NCBI GenBank assembly: GCA_964519615.1
Contig: CAZFIM010000099.1
Span: 1-7,782 of the forward strand
Source of the DNA: CAZFIM01 sp964519615
Lineage (GTDB): Bacteria; Chloroflexota; Dehalococcoidia; GIF9; UBA5629
Reading direction: 5' to 3'
DNA: 7,782 bases
Below the pieces are notes generated by a model. That model had not been told where the DNA came from. It searched no databases and worked only from the letters and a program-made list of their open reading frames with translations. Below, in pieces: positions 1 to 6,020 of this stretch (its first letter is position 1; each line of letters starts with the position of its first letter). The position numbers and the translations under genes were made by a program.

Positions 1-1
1 A

Positions 2-751
2 GTCGAAGGCGAAGTCACCAAGTCTTTCAGGAGAAAAAGAATGGAAAAGCTGGCACAAAACTCCAATGATCATTATATAGTCTGCGGCATAGGTGATTTT
101 GGTATCCATATCATAAACGAACTGCGCGCAACTAAAAGAGCACATGTGCTCATTGAATTGAATAAATCCGTAATAGATAAGAAATCAGAAATCTGGCATG
201 ATGAGATATTCATTGAAGGAGACGCCTCTGATAATGATGTACTCCTGAAAGCCNNNNNNNNNNTTCACTCTGCCAGAGGGCTTTTTGCGGTTACTGATGA
301 CGATAATCTCAACCTTGTGATCAGTCTTACCGCTAAGCAACTTAGCCCTCATATAAGAGTGGTAGCCCAATGCAAAGAAATAAAAAACGGCGAAAAAATG
401 AGGACCGCAGGTGCTGATAGTGTTGTCTCCACCAGCTACATCAGCGGCATGAGAATGGTTTCTGAAATGGTAAGGCCTACCGTGGTAACTTTCCTCGATA
501 CTATGATGAGAGATAAAAACAAAAATCTACGCGTAGAGGAGGTCAGCGTACCTGATTCCTTTGCGGGACATGATATATCCAGCCTTGAACTGAGCCGATA
601 TCCCGATACGTTGTTAATGGCAATAAAAGTAAAAGACGATTGGATTTTTAATCCCCGCAAAGACTATATACTTAAACCTCAAAGTACGCTGATAGTAATG
701 ACAACCCCCGATGAGAATAGTAAATTGCAGAGTGCCTTTGGTTTGAAATAA
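2..751 (+). CDS. K+ channel RCK (TrkA-N/TrkA-C) regulatory portion, 5' partial
   Basis: This is the cytoplasmic gating module of a ligand-regulated K+ channel. The frame stays open to the left edge: VEGEVTKSFRRKR precedes the ATG at 41. That basic stretch is the usual linker between the inner pore helix and the RCK domain, so the ATG at 41 is an internal Met and the pore half lies outside the window. Numbering from that Met, a Rossmann beta-alpha-beta holds GIGDFG (residues 16-21) for the dinucleotide. An acidic residue ends strand 2 (E39 in LIELN), typical of NAD(H) rather than NADP binding, and GDA is at 60-62. The RCK_N fold runs to about residue 145. A TrkA-C/RCK_C domain covers about 163-225; such domains bind small regulators in other bacteria, ligand unknown here. 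Ten N fall inside the gene without breaking the frame. It could instead be a Trk/Ktr peripheral subunit, but the in-frame linker argues for a fused channel. Confidence 0.88.
   Translation, partial: VEGEVTKSFRRKRMEKLAQNSNDHYIVCGIGDFGIHIINELRATKRAHVLIELNKSVIDKKSEIWHDEIFIEGDASDNDVLLKAXXXXHSARGLFAVTDDDNLNLVISLTAKQLSPHIRVVAQCKEIKNGEKMRTAGADSVVSTSYISGMRMVSEMVRPTVVTFLDTMMRDKNKNLRVEEVSVPDSFAGHDISSLELSRYPDTLLMAIKVKDDWIFNPRKDYILKPQSTLIVMTTPDENSKLQSAFGLK
254..263. other. Assembly gap (10 N) inside the RCK gene
   Basis: Ten undetermined bases sit between codons for Ala and (n)tt-His in the RCK_N domain. The family normally reads A-G-I-x-x-A-R-G-L at this place. That needs only about four bases (ggn a) before the tt, not ten. 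The N count is therefore probably a placeholder rather than a measured gap. Ten minus four is six, so the downstream frame happens to be kept either way. Confidence 0.95.
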
Positions 752-800
752 CTGGGGGATGACTGCTCCAGCCCTGTAGTAGTTTCAAACTATTATTATT
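752..800 (+). terminator. Weak tandem stem-loops after the RCK stop codon
   Basis: Immediately after the TAA, 752-757 (CTGGGG) can pair with 766-771 (CTCCAG) with one G-U pair and an 8-base loop. A second, AT-rich stem pairs 776-784 with 788-796 around a 3-base loop, including the perfect core TAGTTTCAAACTA. Neither is followed by a real run of T, so intrinsic termination is only possible, not shown. They could instead be 3' stabilising structures. Confidence 0.3.
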
Positions 801-888
801 GATTATGTGTAGATTGATAGTAATATCATGCAAATAATTATAAGAGCCATATTCCAACATGTGCTGAAGTACTCCCGAAAAGGAGAGA

Positions 889-1003
889 ATGGCCAACGAA
901 AAAGCATGATCCTATACCACATTTGTTTACAGTATATCACTATGTTTCAACTAGCTGGCGCGGTAGAAAGAAGTATGCGATACAATGGATCAAGTACCGT
1001 TAA
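889..1003 (+). pseudogene. Possible small basic protein, frameshifted
   Basis: An AGGAG ribosome binding site (881-885) precedes ATG 889, which opens MANEKA and then stops at TGA 907. If one base is skipped at the A-run GAAAAAG (about 899-904), the reading moves into a frame open to TAA 1001-1003. The product would be about 37 residues and end in the strongly basic, aromatic STSWRGRKKYAIQWIKYR. The second frame reads like protein, but I do not recognise it. Possible causes are an indel in a dying gene, an assembly error, a programmed frameshift, or chance. CTCC 872-875 can pair with GGAG 882-885 and so could mask the ribosome binding site. Confidence 0.22.
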
Positions 1004-1051
1004 TACTCAGATTTTTTATTAATGAAAATCGCCTGACCTAAAAGGCAGACC

Positions 1052-1058
1052 GGAAGGT
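1052..1058 (+). promoter_or_regulatory. Ribosome binding site fixing a GTG start
   Basis: GGAAGGT lies 8 bases before GTG 1067. No ATG in this frame lies nearby, and the protein begins directly with the family's first beta strand (QIKFIGT), so this site decides the start. Confidence 0.75.
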
Positions 1059-1066
1059 AGAAAAAA

Positions 1067-1837
1067 GTGCAGATCAAATTCATAGGCACTCATAGCCTGG
1101 AATCACGGGATGACAAGCTGAGTACATATCTGATTGATGATATTATTGCCGTGGATGCTGGAAGTATTTCCTCGGAACTCACCTTCCAGGAACAACGGCA
1201 AATAAAAGGGATATTACTCACACATGGACATTATGATCACATTCGCGATATACCTGCCTTCGCATTAGCCAACGTAGATCATGTAACGAAGATCTTTAGT
1301 AATAAGGAAACTCTCCAGATTCTTCAGTCACACCTTCTTGATGGTACTGTTTATCCCAAATTCTCACAGAAAGAATCCTTTTTAAAGAAACCTGTTCTTG
1401 AGTTAATCACCATTGAGCCATATCACACTACACATTTTAACAACTATCAGTTTAAAGCTATACCGGTAAATCATCCTTTAGATGCCGTGGGGTTTGAAAT
1501 TACCCGGAAGAATAGTAAAACCGTTTTTTTTACTGGTGATACAGGTCCCGGCCTTGATAATATCTGGCAGCATATAAAACCTGATGTCATTATTTGTGAT
1601 GTCACTTTTCCGAACAAATTAAAGGCTATGGCTAAAGATGCCGGACATCTCTGTCCGGAACTACTCATGAACGAGCTTATACTATTTCAACAATTGAAAG
1701 GGTATTTACCGGAAATAGTAGCGACACATCTCAGCCCGCAACATGAAAAAGTAATTGAGAAAGAGCTTAACCTTGTGTCAGGTAAAATGAAGGTGCATAT
1801 TACCATTGCACATGAAAAGAACGAGCTTTCAATTTGA
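1067..1837 (+). CDS. MBL-fold metallo-hydrolase, class II cyclic-nucleotide phosphodiesterase-like
   Basis: This is a 256-residue soluble metallo-beta-lactamase-fold hydrolase with no signal peptide, so it should be cytoplasmic. The metal ligands are visible in order: H53-G-H55-Y-D57-H58 (THGHYDHIRD), H136 (PVNHPLDAVGF), D158 (FTGDTGPG) and H221 (ATHLSP), with AGHL at 192-195. This is a full two-metal set. The opening FIGTHSLESRDDKLSTYLIDD, the central GDTGPGLDNIWQH block and the length match, from memory, a bacterial family often labelled MBL-fold hydrolase or class II cAMP phosphodiesterase-like (COG5212 type). The substrate is not proven by the motifs; tRNase Z, a phosphorylcholine-esterase-like activity or another phosphodiesterase activity remain possible. 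The start is GTG with a good ribosome binding site. The gene is convergent with the adenylate cyclase, 66 bases stop to stop, which makes a cyclic-nucleotide role attractive. Confidence 0.85.
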   Translation: MQIKFIGTHSLESRDDKLSTYLIDDIIAVDAGSISSELTFQEQRQIKGILLTHGHYDHIRDIPAFALANVDHVTKIFSNKETLQILQSHLLDGTVYPKFSQKESFLKKPVLELITIEPYHTTHFNNYQFKAIPVNHPLDAVGFEITRKNSKTVFFTGDTGPGLDNIWQHIKPDVIICDVTFPNKLKAMAKDAGHLCPELLMNELILFQQLKGYLPEIVATHLSPQHEKVIEKELNLVSGKMKVHITIAHEKNELSI

Positions 1838-1903
1838 ATTATATGCCGGAGAGCTGCTCAAATTAGCGGATGTGACTGTTTTTACTGTACCTAAGAATGT
1901 CCA

Positions 1904-3718
1904 CTACAATTCTATAACTCTGTAAACCACTATCGCCTCTGATTTTCCCTTAAAAGATTGTGGCTTTAACTCTTCATATTTTATTTTCGCTTTAACCTGA
2001 TTAAACGTCTCCGTACCAATCCAGATATCGCCGCCCGGCGCTCCACTGCAGATACGAGAGGCCAAATTTACAGAATCGCCAATAACCGTATATTCCGCAC
2101 GCCCCGTAGACCCCAGACTACCCGCAACCGCCTCGCCGGTATTGATGCCTATCCCGAACTTCACTGCCAACGAAGATGCATCATTTTCCCTCTCCCTGGC
2201 AATTAATTGCTGGCTCTCATAGGCAGCTTTCACCGCAAGAAAAGCATGATCGCTCTGCGTTTGGGGAGCGTTCCAGACCGCCATAATACAATCACCGGCA
2301 AATTTATTTACCATGCCATCATATTCAAGAACCTTATCGATTAATATTCCCAGATATTTATTTAGCATAGCAACAACATCGGTAGGCGACATGCTTTCAC
2401 TCATATGCGTAAATCCGCGTATATCGGCAAAAAGTACCGTTACGGTTCTCAGCTCTCCTCCCAGGCGCAATCGCCCCGTATCGGTAAGACTAATGATTTC
2501 ATTGGCTACCTGAGGCGATACATAACGTCCAAAGAGGTTCTTTATCAGGCGTTTGTCCGATTGCTCATACAACACAGTACAGAACACAGCGGTGACAAAC
2601 AGCAAAGGTAGTAATAGAAGCGGATAAAGAATTTTTAAAATATACCCATGGTCAAAGGCATAAAAGACACCGATAAGATAGATGATTATTAAACCTGCCG
2701 TTACCATGCCGCTGTATTTCAAATTCAAACGCGGCAGTACTGCCCCGGCAATTAATGTCAGCAGTAGCAGAATAAGCAAATTAGGCAGCAAACCAATCTC
2801 GATCAAAAACCTCTCACGCAGGATCGTGTCAATGGTATTTGCGTGTATCCACACTCCCGGCACCTTTGCGGGTGAAACCGGAGTTGCCCAGGTATCCAGA
2901 TCGCCCGTTGCAGTCATGCCTACCAGCACAACCTTATGTTTGACCAATTCCGGATCGAAAGTTCCTTCGATGATATTCTTATAGGAAAGCATCGCATAGC
3001 TGTTTTCAAGGGAAGTGTAATTGACGCGAACACTATACGAATTATCTACGGGAATCGCCCGGTCCAGTACAAGCAGTTTACCGCCCTGAACTGTGTATTC
3101 TTCCGGGAGTTGTTTGAATAACAGCGTATGCAGCACAGCCAGCGACATAGAAGGATAGATATTATTTGAATTATCTCTGATAATTAAAGGGAGCCGTCTC
3201 ACCACACCATCGATATCAGGTACAATATTGGCATGCCCGGTTGACTGAGAGGCATTTTCAAGTAATGTAGCAGGGCGCAGTACATCATCATACATCACGG
3301 CCTTGCCGTAGGATGACAGAGGAGTAGTTCCGGCAACCGGTAGAATTACATTACCGTTTTCGGCCATGGCTTGTGCCAGTTCAGGATCATCTCTGGAATC
3401 ATCAGCGAACAATACATCAAAGGCGATAACCCTCGCCTTCGCGTCCGTTAAATTGCGTATGGCCTGGGCATGGAGCGTACGGGGCCATTCAGACCATTTA
3501 CCATGCCTTTCCAGAGAAGAATCATCGATTCCCACTAATACAATATTAGGAGATGGAGACTCAGAAAGAAACAATTGGTCTGAAAGCCATGAATTGATGC
3601 TGGTAAACGGACGGATATGTATTGCTATGAGAGCGAAGATAAAACCGACAGCGATAATAATAGCCGTGTGAAAAAGTTTACGTGAGCGCTGCCGCCCCAT
3701 CGTTCTGCCTGATTTCAT
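1904..3718 (-). CDS. CHASE2-domain membrane adenylate cyclase (class III)
   Basis: This 604-residue sensor enzyme would make cAMP from ATP in response to a signal outside the membrane. After a basic N-terminus comes a membrane helix (about 15-35). An extracytoplasmic CHASE2 domain follows (about 40-303), with IVLVGIDDSSLERHG and RVIAFDVLFADD as hallmarks. Three helices follow (about 306-328, 336-354, 360-384), then the FGRYVSPQVA linker and the cyclase domain (about 420-604). The catalytic set is intact: metal Asp D432 (FADIRGFT) and D476 (KFAGD), adenine-selecting K472 and T544 (YTVIGD; Thr is the class IIIb form), and transition-state N551 and R555 (NLASR). Adenylate rather than guanylate specificity is therefore expected. 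Start 3718 has AGGG about 7 bases upstream; Met7 (3700) is an alternative. It lies 19 bases behind the FecR gene, almost certainly in one transcript, so the lipoprotein is a likely partner. Confidence 0.95.
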   Translation of the reverse strand: MKSGRTMGRQRSRKLFHTAIIIAVGFIFALIAIHIRPFTSINSWLSDQLFLSESPSPNIVLVGIDDSSLERHGKWSEWPRTLHAQAIRNLTDAKARVIAFDVLFADDSRDDPELAQAMAENGNVILPVAGTTPLSSYGKAVMYDDVLRPATLLENASQSTGHANIVPDIDGVVRRLPLIIRDNSNNIYPSMSLAVLHTLLFKQLPEEYTVQGGKLLVLDRAIPVDNSYSVRVNYTSLENSYAMLSYKNIIEGTFDPELVKHKVVLVGMTATGDLDTWATPVSPAKVPGVWIHANTIDTILRERFLIEIGLLPNLLILLLLTLIAGAVLPRLNLKYSGMVTAGLIIIYLIGVFYAFDHGYILKILYPLLLLPLLFVTAVFCTVLYEQSDKRLIKNLFGRYVSPQVANEIISLTDTGRLRLGGELRTVTVLFADIRGFTHMSESMSPTDVVAMLNKYLGILIDKVLEYDGMVNKFAGDCIMAVWNAPQTQSDHAFLAVKAAYESQQLIARERENDASSLAVKFGIGINTGEAVAGSLGSTGRAEYTVIGDSVNLASRICSGAPGGDIWIGTETFNQVKAKIKYEELKPQSFKGKSEAIVVYRVIEL

Positions 3719-3737
3719 ATATGCCCTATCCCGAGTC

Positions 3738-5912
3738 TCAGTGGAAGAGAATGCTGAAACTCCTTAATTGAGGAGTGATTATTCCATCAGCCAGATCGAA
3801 AAACGCCACATATCTGATATATCTGTCGCCGTTATGGCCTGTCCAGATTGCAGTTCCGTTGGCCTCATAATACGTATCGTTTGTGCCGTCCGGGCCGACA
3901 AAAATCCAGGTTTCATTATCATTATTCGTTGCTATCTGAAATTTTAGCTCTGTTCCAGCCGGCACCGTCGCATCCCAGACAAGAGAGCCAAATGTTTTGC
4001 CGGTACCGCAGTCATGTGAACTGGATTCATATTGACCGAACGGATGGTATTGTCCCAAAGAAGATTCAAAATAAAAATCGGGAGAGCCTTCCCATTCGAT
4101 CTCTGTCCAGCTCACAGTACTGTCGGGACTTCCCCATGCGCAGCCGCCGCTGTAAAAATAATCTGTGTTCCATTCCCATTCATAACAGTTTTGTGCATTA
4201 CCCTGATCATTCATTTGATGTAAGACAAGAGCATAACTGACACCTTCTTGTAATACTGTAAAAGGAGGAAAATAAACATTACAGTAACCTGTAAAAGGTA
4301 TTTCCGTCAAATAGGAAGTACATAGTACTGTATCACCAGGTGCTCCGGTAATATCGCATTCTCTCAGCTCGACAACAAGCGGATAATCAGGGCTGCCGTT
4401 TTTTCCGAGCCGCAGTACAAACTCCACAGGAATCCCACTTATACCGGGTGTTATCACCTGCGCAGCATAATTTGTGCCATATATCTGAAACCACATATCG
4501 TTAGACGGTGTGCTCGGTGTCCAGTCCGGTTCGATAGATGCATTATCTATACCGAGTATCAGCATACCATCGTTAGCTGCAGCAGCGGTTATCGGGGTTG
4601 GTGAATCTCCTCCATCGCCATTTGCATATACTGGAATCGGGATAACCTCATCCGAGAAAATTATTAAATTATTTAACGCACCCGAATCGAAATCATCATC
4701 GGTACTCTGCGTCCAACCGTTCCAGACACTGATATAATCGTATTTTGTTACAGTCTCCGTTCCCTCCGCATAAGTCACAGTCAGCGAGACGGTGAAAGTT
4801 CCCGGGGTTGTATATACATGAGCAGGATTTTCTTCATACGATATCCCGCCATCGCCAAAAGCCCACTCCCAGGCGCTTATCGCCCCTTCCGACGTAGCTG
4901 TAAACTCAACGGACAGCGGTGCCGCCCCTAAGGTAGTACTGGCGGAGAAATCAACGCCGGGTAATGCATTGAGGGCTAAAATATAATTATTCTTTACAAG
5001 AGTATCTGAACCTTCTGGACCGGTTACGGTCAGGGAAACAGTATAAATACCCGGGGCCGAATAGGTGTGGACAGGATTAGCATCGGTCGATGTCCCGTCC
5101 CCGAAATCCCATGACCAGCTCGTAACAGTACCAGCCGATTCATCCGTAAACTGGACAACGAGAGGGATAGCCCCCTGAGTAGTGCTGGCGCTGAAACCTG
5201 CTTTGAGCGATGCCGGATACGAAGGGTCTCCCCCATCCTGATTATTGACAGGTTGATTCTGTGGCGGCGATCCCTGCGGTGTTAACTCGCTCGGTGGCGA
5301 TCCCGGTGTAATCGTTACCTGCCAACCGGCGGGTATATCTACTGTTTGCCCCTGTGCATATGCCAGCCATTCACCTTCCTCATTCAGAACAATTGTAATG
5401 CCGTCATTCAATACAATTACCCTCCCCACACTACCCCGCACCATAGCCGTAGCCGACGGTGTCTGTATCTCATAGGTGGATTCCGAGTCTACCAGTTTTT
5501 TTACACGGCTGACCGTAGACCCAATGCTCTGTCCCATTTTTATAGTGGTAGTACCTGTAGAAGCGTCTACGGCAAGTTCAGCTATCTTGATCTTCGTATT
5601 AGATTCCAGTTCAATTGAACTGCCTTCAAAAAAGGTAATTAATGCGCTGGAATTATCGCCGGTTCGGATACTGTCATCGGCTTTTAGCTCAATTCCACAA
5701 AATGCTGCAGTCCAGGTACTCCCCTGATTGTTTATCTCCACTTCTCCCTGAATGCTGGCCATCACCGCCATCGGCTCATCGCTGGTGGTTGCTGATTGTG
5801 ATTGAGATGAAGGTTGTGTCGGAGCGGATATATCCGCCGGACCGGAATTGCAGGAAATAATCAATGAGGCAAGAAGCGCAATTACTAATGAGATAATACG
5901 AATTCGCAGCAT
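3738..5912 (-). CDS. FecR-domain lipoprotein with two PKD repeats and beta-rich C-terminus
   Basis: This is a 724-residue exported protein. A signal peptide (1-20) ends in IIS-C21, a lipobox, so Cys21 is probably lipidated. A Ser/Thr/Pro/Gln linker (about 24-46) leads to a FecR domain (about 48-165) with RTGDNSSALI and the hallmark TPSATAMVRGSVG. A Pro/Gly/Gln linker (about 203-230) follows. PKD repeats cover about 236-316 and 318-396 (WDFGDG and WAFGDG). Region 400-620 is beta-rich with several Cys and resembles anchor-type sandwich domains. The last 98 residues (from GQYESSSHDCGTGKTFGSLV) match a terminal module I remember from surface proteins with GPDGT and GHNGDRYIRY motifs. FecR domains are known from iron-dicitrate signalling as periplasmic sensors or ligand-binding units, but no sigma factor or anti-sigma region is seen here. 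As first gene of the cyclase operon, it probably senses or anchors to wall or matrix and informs the CHASE2 domain. PKD and the C-terminal modules suggest glycan or protein binding; the ligand is unknown. Confidence 0.88.
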   Translation of the reverse strand: MLRIRIISLVIALLASLIISCNSGPADISAPTQPSSQSQSATTSDEPMAVMASIQGEVEINNQGSTWTAAFCGIELKADDSIRTGDNSSALITFFEGSSIELESNTKIKIAELAVDASTGTTTIKMGQSIGSTVSRVKKLVDSESTYEIQTPSATAMVRGSVGRVIVLNDGITIVLNEEGEWLAYAQGQTVDIPAGWQVTITPGSPPSELTPQGSPPQNQPVNNQDGGDPSYPASLKAGFSASTTQGAIPLVVQFTDESAGTVTSWSWDFGDGTSTDANPVHTYSAPGIYTVSLTVTGPEGSDTLVKNNYILALNALPGVDFSASTTLGAAPLSVEFTATSEGAISAWEWAFGDGGISYEENPAHVYTTPGTFTVSLTVTYAEGTETVTKYDYISVWNGWTQSTDDDFDSGALNNLIIFSDEVIPIPVYANGDGGDSPTPITAAAANDGMLILGIDNASIEPDWTPSTPSNDMWFQIYGTNYAAQVITPGISGIPVEFVLRLGKNGSPDYPLVVELRECDITGAPGDTVLCTSYLTEIPFTGYCNVYFPPFTVLQEGVSYALVLHQMNDQGNAQNCYEWEWNTDYFYSGGCAWGSPDSTVSWTEIEWEGSPDFYFESSLGQYHPFGQYESSSHDCGTGKTFGSLVWDATVPAGTELKFQIATNNDNETWIFVGPDGTNDTYYEANGTAIWTGHNGDRYIRYVAFFDLADGIITPQLRSFSILFH
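4725..5207 (-). repeat. Two tandem PKD domains within the FecR lipoprotein
   Basis: Two copies of about 80 residues are spaced 82 residues apart. Each starts FSASTT-G-A-PL-V-FT, has a W-FGDG core, N-P-H-Y and a TVSLTVT strand, and ends before an aromatic-I linker. The first carries the standard DFGDG, while the second has AFGDG. PKD folds act as rigid spacers and adhesion modules in surface proteins, so here they probably lift the C-terminal half away from the membrane. Confidence 0.85.
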
Positions 5913-6018
5913 ACTAAGCTATGTATTATACAACTTTTTAATAATAAATACTCTATTTCCCCAACATTTATCTTTTCTAAATAAAAAGCATTGACTAACA
6001 ACAAAGCGCTCATCTACA
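5913..6018. promoter_or_regulatory. Divergent promoter region between the FecR and VOC genes
   Basis: This 106-base AT-rich spacer separates the divergent start codons. The only candidate promoter elements I see are the -10 box for the FecR operon near its start and the -35/-10 pair running into the VOC gene. I see no convincing long operator palindrome and no CRP-type TGTGA-N6-TCACA site. Confidence 0.6.
5925..5930 (-). promoter_or_regulatory. -10 box for the FecR-cyclase operon
   Basis: A perfect TATAAT lies on the minus strand, 12 bases before ATG 5912. Initiation about 7 bases downstream would leave a leader of only about 6 bases. No Shine-Dalgarno sequence precedes the ATG (AGCTTAGT). 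At spacings of 15-18 the -35 position has no good hexamer; the upstream DNA is AT-rich. Confidence 0.45.
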
Positions 6019-6020
6019 AT
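5991..6020 (+). promoter_or_regulatory. Sigma-70-like promoter overlapping the VOC start
   Basis: TTGACT (5991-5996) is followed after 18 bases by TACAAT (6015-6020); each hexamer matches five of six consensus bases. The -10 box covers the first two bases of ATG 6019, so a transcript from here would begin near 6026-6028, at or beside the in-frame GTG 6028. The promoter is therefore incompatible with translation from ATG 6019. Confidence 0.5.

Larger units (their letters stand above)
752..1066. other. Gene-poor spacer between RCK and the metallo-hydrolase
   Basis: This spacer of 315 bases holds no reading frame that I recognise. It contains the two weak hairpins near 752-800, a possible broken small gene at 889-1003 and the ribosome binding site of the next gene at 1052-1058. 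A 64-codon frame from 828 has an unconvincing composition and no ribosome binding site. I could not find a convincing -35/-10 pair for the downstream gene. TACAAT at 981-986 could be a -10 but lacks a partner. Confidence 0.5.

Noticed and set aside
2..751. Direct cAMP gating of the K+ channel by the neighbouring cyclase
   Set aside because: The regulatory part is an RCK domain with a dinucleotide motif, not a cyclic-nucleotide-binding domain, and about 1.15 kb plus another gene separate it from the cyclase.
828..1022. 64-codon + strand frame starting at ATG 828
   Set aside because: No ribosome binding site, unlikely composition, and it overlaps a better-looking frame with a ribosome binding site at 889.
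1593..1606. TGTGATGTCACT as a CRP-like site
   Set aside because: It is inside a coding region and the half-sites are 2 bases apart instead of 6.
1838..1903. Bidirectional terminator between the hydrolase and cyclase genes
   Set aside because: Only a tiny GAG-CTC stem and no T-run on either strand, so I cannot support one.
3366..4240. Long + strand frames of about 100-130 codons opposite the cyclase and FecR genes
   Set aside because: They lie antisense to clearly coding, domain-rich genes and have no recognisable domain; they are frame shadows.
3738..5912. FecR/FecI iron-signalling system
   Set aside because: No ECF sigma factor or TonB receptor gene is next to it; the protein is a lipoprotein without the N-terminal anti-sigma region, and its operon partner is a cyclase.
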